From contig CAZVGV010000010.1 in assembly GCA_964627055.1 (NCBI GenBank), positions 1 to 32,872 on the forward strand: a DNA stretch of 32,872 nt, read 5' to 3'. Below, in pieces: positions 22,683-31,089 of the stretch. Under the pieces are notes generated by a model. That model was given only the letters and a program-made list of their open reading frames with translations, did not search any database and was not told the origin of the DNA. A program made the translations under genes and the position numbers. The DNA comes from JBBTQS01 sp964627055. Its GTDB lineage: Bacteria > Patescibacteriota > Patescibacteriia > Magasanikbacterales > JBBTQS01. Position 1 is the stretch's first letter; every line of letters starts with the position of its first letter.

Positions 22683-23753
22683 ATGAATCCGACACGTAAA
22701 AAAATCCTCGTTGGTATGAGTGGCGGCGTTGACTCTTCAGTCACTGCCGCATTGTTGGTGCGCGAAGGGCACGAGGTGATTGGTGGCTTCATGCGAAATT
22801 GGTCTGAAGGAAAGGAAGAGAATGGAGTGTGCACGTGGAAGAGTGATCGACGGGATGCACAGCGGGTCGCGGCGCATCTTGGTATTCCTCTTCTCACATT
22901 CGACTTTGAAGCGCAGTATCGTGCTGAGGTTGTTCAATATTTGTATGACGAATACGCTGCAGGCCGGACACCCAACCCCGATGTTTTGTGTAATCGTCAG
23001 ATCAAGTTTGGTTATTTCCTCGAAGCTGCAAAGCGTCTTGGGTGTGATGCGGTAGCAACAGGGCATTACGCAGGGGTAGCGGTGGATGCAGCCGGCGCGC
23101 ATTTGCTTCGTGCTGCTGACGAAAACAAAGATCAGACCTATTTCCTTCATCAGCTCACGCAGGAGCAGCTCCAGCATGCACTGTTCCCGTTGCAGCCATA
23201 TCAAAAGACTGAAGTGCGGGAACTTGCGCGACAGTTCGAGTTGCCGACGGCAGAACGTAAGGAGAGCATGGGTATTTGTTTTGTAGGACGAGTGCCCATC
23301 AAGGAATTCTTGAGCACGCATTTGGCGCCGACGCCAGGTGACGTGGTACTCGAAGATGGAACGAAGATCGGAACACACGATGGATTGCAATTTTTTACGA
23401 TTGGTCAGCGGCATGGATTCACACAGCCGGGTGGGGGAGAACCGTATTACGTTGCAGCCAAAGACTTCATAACGGGGCAACTCATCGTTGCGCCGCGTGC
23501 AAGTACGCTGCTCTTGAAGTCTACAGTTCATATTCCAGCAGTGCACTGGATTGCCACCACTGCACCAGGGACTCCAGTGCGTTGTCTGGCGAGATTACGT
23601 CATCGCGCGCCGCTTGCAATGTGTGTGGTGACACCTACCGTCGATGGAAGTGCACGAGTGGATTTTGATGAGCCACAATGGGGCTCGGCTCCTGGCCAGT
23701 TCTGTGTTTTGTATTCGGATAAGGAGTGTTTGGGTGGGGGTGCGATTGCGTAG
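22683..23753 (+). CDS. mnmA: tRNA-specific 2-thiouridylase MnmA
   Basis: 356 residues from ATG 22683 (the longer frame from 22641 runs into the terminator). The PP-loop SGGVDSS at 13-19 binds ATP; C103 (CNRQIKF) and C199 (GICFVGR) are the two catalytic cysteines, at the positions seen in E. coli. The N-type ATP pyrophosphatase domain is followed by the central and C-terminal beta domains (FTIGQRHGF). It thiolates U34 of tRNA-Lys, -Glu and -Gln at the 2-position, improving decoding. Length is normal. It is a single gene between two terminators, probably with its own promoter. Confidence 0.97.
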   Translation: MNPTRKKILVGMSGGVDSSVTAALLVREGHEVIGGFMRNWSEGKEENGVCTWKSDRRDAQRVAAHLGIPLLTFDFEAQYRAEVVQYLYDEYAAGRTPNPDVLCNRQIKFGYFLEAAKRLGCDAVATGHYAGVAVDAAGAHLLRAADENKDQTYFLHQLTQEQLQHALFPLQPYQKTEVRELARQFELPTAERKESMGICFVGRVPIKEFLSTHLAPTPGDVVLEDGTKIGTHDGLQFFTIGQRHGFTQPGGGEPYYVAAKDFITGQLIVAPRASTLLLKSTVHIPAVHWIATTAPGTPVRCLARLRHRAPLAMCVVTPTVDGSARVDFDEPQWGSAPGQFCVLYSDKECLGGGAIA

Positions 23754-23757
23754 GATG

Positions 23758-23785
23758 ACCCTCTTCCCATCTGAGTAAAGAGGGG
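23758..23785 (+). terminator. Weak hairpin after mnmA
   Basis: CCCTCTT / AAGAGGG (23759-23765, 23778-23784) with a 12-base loop. There is no T-run after it, so it may be a poor terminator or a 3'-end stabiliser. Confidence 0.4.
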
Positions 23786-23819
23786 GTAAGCTATGCAGTA
23801 GCATTGTGCTAATACGTCT

Positions 23820-25619
23820 ATGACAGCCCACGAACTAGTTCAAAAATATATTGCATTCTTCCAGGAGCGTGGTCACGCTGAAATTCCATCGGCACCACTC
23901 ATTCCGGAGAACGACCCGACCGTACTCTTTACGACTGCGGGCATGCACCCGTTGGTGCCGTATCTGTTGGGCGAGCGGCATCCTGCTGGGACACGTTTGG
24001 TGGACTACCAGCGTTGTGTTCGCACGGGAGACATTGATGAGGTGGGTGATGCAACACACAACACCTTTTTCACCATGCTTGGTAATTGGTCTCTGGGTGA
24101 TTATTTCAAGAAAGAGTCCATTACGTGGAGCTATGACCTTCTCACCAAATCATTTGGTATTGATCCGAAGAATCTTGCGGTGACAGTATTCGAAGGTGAT
24201 GCAGATGCACCACGTGATGAGGAATCAGCAGGATATTGGCGTGAGCTCGGCATTCCACAGGAACGCATTGCGTATCTTCCGAAAGAAGATAATTGGTGGG
24301 GGCCTGCAGGTCTCACAGGTCCTTGTGGCCCTGATACGGAGATTTTTTATTGGACAGGAGACGAAGAGGCTCCTGCGGTTTACGATCCAAAGAATAAGAA
24401 GTGGGTTGAGATTTGGAATAACGTATTCATGCAGTATAACAAGCAGGCAGATGGCACTTTCCAATTGCTTGCAAAGCCAAATGTAGATACAGGATTAGGT
24501 TTGGAGCGCACCCTTGCAGTGCTCAATGGAAAGAAATCTGGGTATGACACCGAGCTCTTCACCGGCATGATCGATGCAATAGTAGCTGCGACAGGAAAGC
24601 AGTACACCGCGGATGCAGCAACAACGTTCTCTATGCGTGTTATTGCAGACCATGTTCGTACAGGAATCATGATTATCGCTGATGGCATGGTCCCAAGTAA
24701 CAAGGATCAGGGGTATGTATTGCGACGCCTCATTCGTCGTGCCGTACGTCATGCGCGCAAGCTCGGAGTGGAGCACAACGAGGCGCTGTTGCGTGGACTT
24801 ACTGATGCTGCCATTGCATCACTTGGTGTGCTGTACGCACATTTGCAACCACAGCGTGAACATATTGTTGAGGTGCTGCTGGCAGAAGCAAAGAAATTCG
24901 AAGCAACAATCCAGAAGGGACTCAAGGAGGTACAGCATATCTGGGAAACGCGTAAGGAAGTAACAGCAAAGGACGCGTTCGATCTCTATCAGTCGTACGG
25001 ATTCCCGCTTGAGCTTACAGAAGAAGTCGCTCGTGAATATGGTCAGGTAATTGATGCTGCGGCATTTCGTGCATCATTTGTAGAACATCAGAGCATCTCA
25101 CGCGCTGGCGCGGAGAAGAAGTTTGCTGGCGGTCTTGCGGATCATTCAGCAGAGACGACACGTTTGCATACGGCAACGCACCTGTTGCACAAGGCGCTTA
25201 AGACAATCCTGGGTGAAGAAGTGCAGCAGAAGGGGAGCAATATTACCGCTGAACGACTGCGATTCGACTTTAATTATCCGACGAAGGTCACTGATGAACA
25301 GCTTCGCGCCATCGAGGACATGGTGAATGAGCAAATTCGCAAGGATCTACCTGTAGCATTTCAAGAGCTTACTCCAGCAGAAGCAAAAGCACGCAACGCA
25401 ATCGGGTATTTCGAGGATAAGTACGCACAGTTGGGCGGCAAGCTAAAGGTGTACTTCGTCGGTGACGAAGCAAACGGGTACTACTCCAGCGAAATCTGCG
25501 GAGGCCCACACGTAACACACACCGGCGAACTCCAGCAGTTCCGTATTCAGAAGGAAGAAGCGGTGTCTGCAGGCATTCGTCGTATTAAGGCAACGGTGGA
25601 TGCTAACGGTCATGCGTAG
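23820..25619 (+). CDS. alaS: Alanyl-tRNA synthetase, shortened form
   Basis: 599 residues; most bacterial AlaRS are about 870. It charges tRNA-Ala with alanine. The class II aminoacylation core is present (FTTAGMHPLVPYL, GNWSLGDYFKKE, GLGLERTLAVL), followed by the tRNA-recognition helices and the editing domain, whose zinc ligands HTATHLLHKAL (H450 and H454) and CGGPH (C560, H564) are intact. The protein ends soon after the editing domain, so the C-Ala oligomerisation domain is missing, as in other CPR AlaRS. Whether mischarged Ser/Gly editing is as efficient is unknown. The next gene begins 1 base after its stop. Confidence 0.97.
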   Translation: MTAHELVQKYIAFFQERGHAEIPSAPLIPENDPTVLFTTAGMHPLVPYLLGERHPAGTRLVDYQRCVRTGDIDEVGDATHNTFFTMLGNWSLGDYFKKESITWSYDLLTKSFGIDPKNLAVTVFEGDADAPRDEESAGYWRELGIPQERIAYLPKEDNWWGPAGLTGPCGPDTEIFYWTGDEEAPAVYDPKNKKWVEIWNNVFMQYNKQADGTFQLLAKPNVDTGLGLERTLAVLNGKKSGYDTELFTGMIDAIVAATGKQYTADAATTFSMRVIADHVRTGIMIIADGMVPSNKDQGYVLRRLIRRAVRHARKLGVEHNEALLRGLTDAAIASLGVLYAHLQPQREHIVEVLLAEAKKFEATIQKGLKEVQHIWETRKEVTAKDAFDLYQSYGFPLELTEEVAREYGQVIDAAAFRASFVEHQSISRAGAEKKFAGGLADHSAETTRLHTATHLLHKALKTILGEEVQQKGSNITAERLRFDFNYPTKVTDEQLRAIEDMVNEQIRKDLPVAFQELTPAEAKARNAIGYFEDKYAQLGGKLKVYFVGDEANGYYSSEICGGPHVTHTGELQQFRIQKEEAVSAGIRRIKATVDANGHA

Positions 25620-25620
25620 C

Positions 25621-27288
25621 ATGCGGTGGCTCACTCGTACACATCGGTCACTTCTCCTCATCATTCTTGTGGCACTCGCTGCGCACGGCCAAATGCTCGG
25701 GCGCGGCTTTGTGTCTGATGACTGGGATTGGCTGCATATTGGCGCAACAGCGCAGTTCCCGGAATATGTGACGGGTAATTATGCAGGAGTGCAAGGGCAG
25801 GGCGGCTCGTATCGTCCAGTGATAACATTGGTCATGCAGCTCATGTATGCAGGGTTCGGACTGCAGGCGTTCTGGTATCATGCACTGTCGCTTGTCCTAC
25901 TCATCGCTACGGCTGTTGGTATCGCGCACCTTGTACTCTTGCTGCTCGCAGCAGTTCGTCAACGTGAGTGGATCGCATGGATGAGCGCGCTATTTTTTGT
26001 GCTGATGCCTACGCATGCAGAAGCGGTCTATTGGGTCGCTGGACTACCTGATATGGTTGCTGCGGCATGCATGGTCTGGTCTACGGTGTTCATGATCCGC
26101 TCTGTGCGCACCGCTTCTTTGCAGACGGTGGTGAGTGCTTTTACGTTATGGATTGTTGCGTTAGGCGCAAAGGAAAACGCAATAGTACTTCCTGGTATTT
26201 GGGCTGCAAGCACGGTATGCGTTGCGGCAATGGAATGGAATCGAGAACAGGTGAAGCACATTTGGAGACGAATACTTCTCGTGTACGGAAGCGCAACCGT
26301 TGTACTCATACTTTTTGTGCTACTGCGGCGCTTTGCGTTAGGAAGTGGGACACTCTCGTATAGCGTGACAGCAGCACAGTTGACAGCTCGCGCCGCAGTG
26401 ACGTCATTGTTGCACACAGCAACAGCAACGATAGTGGGATGGCATGAAGTGCGTCATCGTATTGTTGGATGGATTTGGGATCATCGCGCTGTGGTGGCTG
26501 GCATCGGCGGGGGTGTTGCAATTGCGTTTGGCGCATGGGCATTTCGTCGGCACTGGCGGACAGCTGCGGCATGGGTAGCATTTCTTGGTGCTGGAGTCGT
26601 TGCAGCACTTCCAAACAGCGTAGTGACTTTTCACCCTGTATTTGCTGAAGGAGAAAGATTTGCATACTTCCCATCGGTGTTTGTTGCAGTACTCCTCGCG
26701 TGGTTGTGCAGTGTTGTGATTGAGAAGCATCACCGTGTAGGTAGAGCAGGTGCACTCCTTATTGCCTTGTCATTTGTGATCGCGATTCCGCAGTACCATC
26801 GCGCATGGGACGAAGCAGACCAAGCGTTTGCTCAGGTCAGCAAGGATTTGGAGCAGGTCACTATGCCTAGTGTCGTGGTAGGTATACCTGAGTTTGCACA
26901 AGGTATTGCGCCGGTCCTGCGAAATGGGTTGCCACAATATTACGTCCTAGCTCATGGACGTTCAGCATCTCCGGTGGGCAGGTTGCCCTTTTACACACAG
27001 TGGGACGATCGTAGCCCTGTGCGGTGGGTACCGGATGTGAATGGCTGGAAGGCAACCTATGCCACAAGCACGCTGCTTTGGGGGCCTGATGTCTATACAG
27101 ATGAAGCCTACCTTATTGAGCTTTGGGGCTATCAGTATCAGGAACAACGTGGAGGAGCAATGCTGAAATTCGTTTATAGACCGGATGACCCGCGCACCGC
27201 ACGTGCCCAACGTACAGATTCACCCCGAGTCTATGCGTGGAGCTCAGAAGGGTTTATCCCCATGCCGTCAGTAGAATTGCTAAAATAA
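25621..27288 (+). CDS. GT-C type membrane glycosyltransferase
   Basis: 556 residues from ATG 25621 (in-frame ATGs at 25600 and 25612 overlap alaS and are less likely). About ten to twelve hydrophobic spans. The first extracytoplasmic loop has FVSDDWDWLHI, with an acidic pair expected in GT-C enzymes, followed by SYRPV and later PTHAEAVYWVAGLPD, matching the pattern of TMTC/PMT-like lipid-linked sugar transferases. These use polyprenyl-phosphate sugars to modify proteins or glycans outside the membrane. The C-terminal 150 residues are soluble. The exact donor and acceptor cannot be read from sequence. Confidence 0.75.
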   Translation: MRWLTRTHRSLLLIILVALAAHGQMLGRGFVSDDWDWLHIGATAQFPEYVTGNYAGVQGQGGSYRPVITLVMQLMYAGFGLQAFWYHALSLVLLIATAVGIAHLVLLLLAAVRQREWIAWMSALFFVLMPTHAEAVYWVAGLPDMVAAACMVWSTVFMIRSVRTASLQTVVSAFTLWIVALGAKENAIVLPGIWAASTVCVAAMEWNREQVKHIWRRILLVYGSATVVLILFVLLRRFALGSGTLSYSVTAAQLTARAAVTSLLHTATATIVGWHEVRHRIVGWIWDHRAVVAGIGGGVAIAFGAWAFRRHWRTAAAWVAFLGAGVVAALPNSVVTFHPVFAEGERFAYFPSVFVAVLLAWLCSVVIEKHHRVGRAGALLIALSFVIAIPQYHRAWDEADQAFAQVSKDLEQVTMPSVVVGIPEFAQGIAPVLRNGLPQYYVLAHGRSASPVGRLPFYTQWDDRSPVRWVPDVNGWKATYATSTLLWGPDVYTDEAYLIELWGYQYQEQRGGAMLKFVYRPDDPRTARAQRTDSPRVYAWSSEGFIPMPSVELLK

Positions 27289-27301
27289 GCTAAATCATTT
27301 T

Positions 27302-27318
27302 GAAAAAGTCGCTTTTTC
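27302..27318 (+). terminator. Short AT-rich hairpin before the ribosomal operon
   Basis: GAAAAAG / CTTTTTC (27302-27308, 27312-27318) with a TCG loop. It follows the glycosyltransferase stop by 13 bases. With no T-run outside the stem, termination is only a possibility. Confidence 0.35.
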
Positions 27319-27325
27319 TCGTCTA

Positions 27326-27354
27326 TTGACAGGAAAATCGTATTCAAATATACT
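27326..27354 (+). promoter_or_regulatory. Promoter of the infA-rpsI operon
   Basis: TTGACA (27326-27331), 17-bp spacer, TATACT (27349-27354). The expected start is around 27361, only about 7 bases before the infA ATG, so the leader is very short. Confidence 0.88.
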
Positions 27355-27367
27355 ACGCACAGTATTT

Positions 27368-27595
27368 ATGCCCGATCCATCGAACAATGACGTTGTAGAG
27401 TTCGTGGGAGTAGTCGAGGAATTATTGCCAGCTGGCATGTTCCGCGTCCGCCTCACGGAGAGTGAGCACATGATTCTTGCATACTTGTCTGGCAAGATGC
27501 GTAAGAATCGTATTCGTCTCACGACCGGTGACTCTGTTCGCGTAGAAATGTCCCCATACGACTTAACGAAAGGGCGAATCGTGTATCGTCAATAA
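27368..27595 (+). CDS. infA: Translation initiation factor IF-1
   Basis: 75 residues from ATG 27368 (the longer frame from 27326 covers the promoter). Single S1/OB fold: VEFVGVVEELLPAGMFRVRL, then GKMRKNRIRLTTGDSVRVEM and YDLTKGRIVYR match IF-1 well. It binds the 30S A site during initiation. It opens an operon that goes on with rpmJ, rpsM, rpsK, rpsD, rpoA, rplQ, rplM and rpsI. In many bacteria secY, adk and map come before infA; here a glycosyltransferase does, so the usual spc-alpha cluster is split. Confidence 0.96.
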   Translation: MPDPSNNDVVEFVGVVEELLPAGMFRVRLTESEHMILAYLSGKMRKNRIRLTTGDSVRVEMSPYDLTKGRIVYRQ

Positions 27596-27602
27596 CCCCG
27601 CT

Positions 27603-27716
27603 ATGAAAGTACGTTCATCGGTGAAGAAAATGTGCAAGGACTGCAAAACATCGCGCCGCGAAGGCCGCGTGATTGTGATGTGCAAGACACCAAAACATAA
27701 ACAGCGTCAAGGCTAA
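27603..27716 (+). CDS. rpmJ: 50S ribosomal protein L36
   Basis: 37 residues, MKVRSSVKKMCKDCKTSRRE and on. Zinc ligands C-x2-C (MCKDC), one C (VMCK) and H (PKHKQRQG) give the zinc-ribbon form of L36. It sits in the canonical place between infA and rpsM with ATG preceded by CT. Confidence 0.97.
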   Translation: MKVRSSVKKMCKDCKTSRREGRVIVMCKTPKHKQRQG

Positions 27717-27721
27717 TCTCT

Positions 27722-28108
27722 ATGGCACGTATTTCAGGCATCACGCTCCCAAAGGACAAGCGCATTGATGTTGCGCTTACATACATCTACGGTATTGGAC
27801 CTGTAACTGCGAAGGCAATCGTCGCAAAGACACAGATCAAGCCAGAAATCCGCGTAAAGGATCTCTCGCAGGCAGAAGAAGATCGTCTTCGCACTGTGAT
27901 TGAAAAGGAGTACACCACTGAAGGTGACTTGCGTCGTAACATCGCGATGAACATCAAGCGTCTCAAGGACATCAAGTCCTATCGCGGTACTCGCCATGCA
28001 AAGCGTCTCCCAGCACGCGGTCAGCGCACGAAGGTGAATTCCCGCACTGTACGCGGCAACACTCGCAAGACCATGGGCTCGGGCAAGAAGCCGGTTGGCC
28101 TCAAGTAA
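27722..28108 (+). CDS. rpsM: 30S ribosomal protein S13
   Basis: 128 residues. It begins MARISGITLPKDKRIDVALT, with the H2TH region (YGIGPVTAKAIV) and the basic C-terminal tail (RGQRTKVNSRTVRGN) that contacts tRNA and 16S rRNA in the head of the 30S subunit. Normal length. Next gene after 18 bases. Confidence 0.98.
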   Translation: MARISGITLPKDKRIDVALTYIYGIGPVTAKAIVAKTQIKPEIRVKDLSQAEEDRLRTVIEKEYTTEGDLRRNIAMNIKRLKDIKSYRGTRHAKRLPARGQRTKVNSRTVRGNTRKTMGSGKKPVGLK

Positions 28109-28126
28109 TCCACGCACTGAATTGTT

Positions 28127-28546
28127 ATGGCACAAGCAACCAAACCAACGACCGCAGCAGTTAAGAACAAGGTCGTAAAGAAAAAGAAAGTAGCTCGCAA
28201 CGTCCCAAAGGGTCTTGCGTTCATCAATGCAACCTACAACAACACGATCGTGTCTGTGACTGACCTTGAGGGCAATGTGCTCGGTTGGGCAAGCGCAGGT
28301 ATGGTTGGGTTCAAGGGCCCAAAGAAGGCTACTCCGTACGCAGCTTCGATGATCGTGAAAAAGATCATGGAAGGTATCGCAGCAGTAGGAATCCAGGAAG
28401 TAACAGTGTACATCAAGGGCATTGGTCAGGGTCGCGAAGGAGCAATCCGCGCGTTCCATGCGAACAATGTTGCAGTGAATGGCATTAATGACGTGACGCC
28501 AATCCCACACAACGGTTGCCGCCCACGTAAGCGCCGCCGCGTGTAA
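28127..28546 (+). CDS. rpsK: 30S ribosomal protein S11
   Basis: 139 residues. A basic N-terminal extension (KNKVVKKKKVARNVPKG) precedes the S11 core (AFINATYNNTIVSVTDLEGN, GFKGPKKATPYAAS, GAIRAFHANNVAVNGINDVT), ending in the basic PRKRRRV. It lies in the platform of the 30S subunit and helps form the mRNA exit region. The N-terminal extension is somewhat long. Confidence 0.98.
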   Translation: MAQATKPTTAAVKNKVVKKKKVARNVPKGLAFINATYNNTIVSVTDLEGNVLGWASAGMVGFKGPKKATPYAASMIVKKIMEGIAAVGIQEVTVYIKGIGQGREGAIRAFHANNVAVNGINDVTPIPHNGCRPRKRRRV

Positions 28547-28568
28547 TACTCTCCAGAACGCAACGATT

Positions 28569-29189
28569 ATGCCAGTACAATATCATGAATCCAAGTGCAC
28601 GAAGTGCCGCCGCGAAGGCGTGAAGCTCTTCCTCAAGGGTGAGAAGTGTTTTACGACCAAGTGTCCGGTTGCTCGCCGTCCGTTTGCTCCTGGTCAGCAT
28701 GGCCCAACAGCTCGCCGCCCAAAGCTTTCGGTATACGGTTCTCAGCTTCGTGAAAAGCAGAAAGCAAAGCGTATCTATGGACTTACGGAAGCGCAGTTCA
28801 TGGGATATGTTGAGCGCGCAAACCGCAAGGTAGGTGATACCGGTGTTATGCTCCAGCAGATGCTCGAGACACGTCTTGATAATGTCGTGTACCGTCTCGG
28901 TCTTGCTGCATCACGCTTTGACGCTCGTCAGAAAGTTTCCCACGGCCATGTAACGGTGAACGGCAAGTCAGTGAACATCCCATCATACCGCGTTGCGGTA
29001 GGTGATATGGTTACCCTTGACGCAAGCAAGTTCGCGGCAATCAAGGAACGTGTAAGCAAGCACAATGCTCCATCGTGGCTCGCTCTTGAAGCAGCATCGA
29101 TGGGCGGCAAGATGGTCGCAGCTCCTGCAAAGGAAGACTTCGATACCGTCTTCGACACCAAAATGATCATTGAATTCTATTCACGCTAA
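28569..29189 (+). CDS. rpsD: 30S ribosomal protein S4
   Basis: 206 residues. Zinc-binding N-terminus with C10, C13, C27 and C32 (the C+ form), then the S4 core (YGSQLREKQKAKRIYGLTEA) and the S4 RNA-binding domain (LDNVVYRLGLAASRFDARQK, HVTVNGKSVNIPSYRVAVGD). Ends MIIEFYSR, like most S4. It nucleates 16S rRNA folding and is often an autoregulator of its operon; no regulatory site was recognised here. Confidence 0.98.
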   Translation: MPVQYHESKCTKCRREGVKLFLKGEKCFTTKCPVARRPFAPGQHGPTARRPKLSVYGSQLREKQKAKRIYGLTEAQFMGYVERANRKVGDTGVMLQQMLETRLDNVVYRLGLAASRFDARQKVSHGHVTVNGKSVNIPSYRVAVGDMVTLDASKFAAIKERVSKHNAPSWLALEAASMGGKMVAAPAKEDFDTVFDTKMIIEFYSR

Positions 29190-29199
29190 ATCCATTTCT

Positions 29200-29889
29200 A
29201 TGGAGGCACTTCTTTTGCCAAGCTCTACAACCTATAGCGAGCTCGAGACCCCGCATACGGCAGAGATCGTGGTTAGCCCGTGCTATCACGGCTACGGCAC
29301 GACCATTGGCAACATGTTGCGCCGCGTACTCCTCTCGTCTCTTCCAGGTGCAGCAATTACCGCAGTGAAGATTAAGGGGGTTGCGCACGAGTTCTCCGGC
29401 ATTGACGGCGTACTCGAAGACGTAGTGCAGATCATCCTCAACCTCAAGAAAGTACGTGTTCGCGTACACTCTGAGAACGAAGTGAAGATCACACTCAAGG
29501 CAACAGGCGCACGCGCAGTAACCGCAGCTGATATCGAAGGTAACTCCGATGTCGAAGTGGTGAACCCAGACGCACACATCGCAACCATTACGGATGCGAA
29601 GAAGACGCTCGAGATGGAGATCATGGTTCGTCAGGGTCGTGGCTACGTTCCGGTAGAGGAGCGCGGTGACGAGTCCCTTGAACTCGGCATGATCGCGGTA
29701 GATGCGGTGTACACCCCAGTGGTGGACGTTGGCTACCACGTAGAGTTCACTCGTGTTGGAGACATCACGAACTACGAGAAGCTTACGCTTCGCGTGCAGA
29801 CAGATGGCACACTTTCCCCTAAGGACGCTGTGACTCAGTCGGTGAAGATTCTTGCAGACCACCTCAATATCATTCAGTCCATCGCCTAA
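29200..29889 (+). CDS. rpoA: RNA polymerase alpha subunit, N-terminal domain only
   Basis: 229 residues from ATG 29200 (a longer frame from 29170 overlaps rpsD). The assembly domain is clear: GYGTTIGNMLRRVLLSSLPG, GVAHEFSGIDGVLEDV, RGYVPVEER and the closing dimer helix (VTQSVKILADHLNIIQSIA). E. coli alpha has about 330 residues; the linker and C-terminal domain that bind UP elements and activators are absent, and the next gene starts 29 bases later with no sign of a detached domain. So activation through alpha-CTD is impossible unless it is encoded elsewhere. Confidence 0.97.
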   Translation: MEALLLPSSTTYSELETPHTAEIVVSPCYHGYGTTIGNMLRRVLLSSLPGAAITAVKIKGVAHEFSGIDGVLEDVVQIILNLKKVRVRVHSENEVKITLKATGARAVTAADIEGNSDVEVVNPDAHIATITDAKKTLEMEIMVRQGRGYVPVEERGDESLELGMIAVDAVYTPVVDVGYHVEFTRVGDITNYEKLTLRVQTDGTLSPKDAVTQSVKILADHLNIIQSIA

Positions 29890-29918
29890 TCGCGATTTCG
29901 GCTAGTAACGGAAGGCCT

Positions 29919-30269
29919 ATGCGCCACAATAATAATGTAAAAACCTTTGATCGTAAGAAAGCTTCTCGCGAAGCGCTCTTCCGCTCTCTTGCAGAGTCGG
30001 TAATTCTTCGCGAACGTGTGGAGACGACTCAGGCTAAGGCGAAGTACGTTCGCCCAATGGTTGAGAAGCTCATCACGCTGGGCAAGAAGAAGTCCTTGCA
30101 CGCACAGCGCGAGATTCTCAAACAGGTCTACACGCAGCAGGCACGCAAGAAGTTGGTAGAAGCACTTGCGGTCAAGTATCAGGATCGCGCAGGTGGCTAC
30201 ACCCGCATCGTTGCTTCGGGCGTTCGTCCAGGTGATGGCGCATCCATGGCAATTATCGAATTGGTTTAA
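29919..30269 (+). CDS. rplQ: 50S ribosomal protein L17
   Basis: 116 residues, MRHNNNVKTFDRKKASREAL with the L17 core (RSLAESVILRERVETTQAKA, VRPMVEKLITLGKK) and C-terminal strands (GGYTRIVASGVRPGDGASMA). It lines the polypeptide exit of the large subunit. Of the ribosomal genes here it is one of few with a Shine-Dalgarno-like GGAAGG, 3 bases from the ATG. Confidence 0.97.
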   Translation: MRHNNNVKTFDRKKASREALFRSLAESVILRERVETTQAKAKYVRPMVEKLITLGKKKSLHAQREILKQVYTQQARKKLVEALAVKYQDRAGGYTRIVASGVRPGDGASMAIIELV

Positions 30270-30274
30270 ACCCT

Positions 30275-30622
30275 ATGAGCAAGACACATACTATCGATGC
30301 TACGGGGCAGGCTCCAGGACGTGTTGCAACCGCAGTTGCTCGCATCCTCATGGGCAAGCACACCGCACAGTATGAGCCACGCGTTTGGTCTGGTGAACCT
30401 GTGCATGTGATTAATGCTGGGGCAATCAAGACTACACCAAAGAAGCTCGGCCAGAAGAACTACTACCGCCACAGCAAGTACCCAGGTGGACTCAAGACGA
30501 CGACCATGGAGAAAGCAATGGCAAAGGATGCAACGTTCATCATCCGCCATGCAGTAGCGCGCATGTTGCCTAAGAACAACACCCGCGTTCGCATGCTTAA
30601 GAACTTGCGCATTACCGCATAA
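30275..30622 (+). CDS. rplM: 50S ribosomal protein L13, short form
   Basis: 115 residues against about 142 in E. coli. The core is present: DATGQAPGRVATAVARILMGKH, VHVINAGAIKTT, YYRHSKYPGGLK and AVARMLPKNNTRVRMLKNL. The usual first 15 or so residues and the C-terminal basic tail are absent. L13 binds 23S rRNA early in assembly. Starts 5 bases after rplQ and is followed after 4 bases by rpsI, the usual L13-S9 pair. Confidence 0.97.
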   Translation: MSKTHTIDATGQAPGRVATAVARILMGKHTAQYEPRVWSGEPVHVINAGAIKTTPKKLGQKNYYRHSKYPGGLKTTTMEKAMAKDATFIIRHAVARMLPKNNTRVRMLKNLRITA

Positions 30623-30626
30623 CGCT

Positions 30627-31028
30627 ATGGCAGAAACGACGAATCATATCGCGACCATCGGTCGCCGCAAGTCCGCTAGCGCACGCGTACGCCTTACCGC
30701 AAATGGTTCTGGTAAGGTACTCGTCAACGGCCTTGACTATACCAAGTACTTTGCAACAGAAGAGCAGCGTCAGATCGCCGTATCTCCTCTTGCAGCTGTA
30801 GGTAAGTCTGAGAACACCGACGCATCTGTAAAGGTACTCGGTGGTGGTAAGAAGGGTCAGTCAGTAGCGGTTCGCCTCGGCATTGCACGTGCACTCATCG
30901 TACTCGATGAGACACTCCGCAAGTCCCTTAAGTCTCTCGGGTATCTCTCCCGAGACGCACGTGTGAAGGAACGTAAGAAATTCGGTCATCGCAAGGCACG
31001 CCGCTCACCACAGTGGAGCAAGCGTTAA
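30627..31028 (+). CDS. rpsI: 30S ribosomal protein S9
   Basis: 133 residues. Core: TIGRRKSASARVRLTANGSG, then GGGKKGQSVAVRLGIARALI and the long basic tail ending RRSPQWSKR, whose last residues reach the P-site tRNA in the ribosome. Length is normal. It is the last gene of the operon and is followed by a terminator. Confidence 0.98.
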   Translation: MAETTNHIATIGRRKSASARVRLTANGSGKVLVNGLDYTKYFATEEQRQIAVSPLAAVGKSENTDASVKVLGGGKKGQSVAVRLGIARALIVLDETLRKSLKSLGYLSRDARVKERKKFGHRKARRSPQWSKR

Positions 31029-31039
31029 TCACCTCGCAG

Positions 31040-31076
31040 AAAAGACAGCGGCATTCCCATGCGGCTGCTTTTCTTT
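31040..31076 (+). terminator. Terminator of the ribosomal operon
   Basis: AAAAG-A-CAGCGGCAT, loop TCCC, ATGCGGCTG-CTTTT (31040-31072), with one bulge and one mismatch, followed by CTTTTATA. Its right half overlaps the promoter of the flippase gene. Confidence 0.85.
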
Positions 31077-31082
31077 TATACT
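31054..31082 (+). promoter_or_regulatory. Promoter of the flippase gene, near leaderless
   Basis: TTCCCA (31054-31059), 17-bp spacer, TATACT (31077-31082). The ATG is at 31090, so the transcript would start at or within a few bases of the start codon. It overlaps the preceding terminator. Confidence 0.5.
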
Positions 31083-31089
31083 GATACTC

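Noticed and set aside
22737..23546. Long minus-strand frame (269 codons) inside mnmA
   Set aside because: It is opposite a gene with complete catalytic motifs, and its product is rich in Cys, Arg and His typical of a shadow frame.
27734..28510. Long minus-strand frame (258 codons) across rpsM and rpsK
   Set aside because: It spans two certain ribosomal genes and their gap; a shadow of biased codon use.
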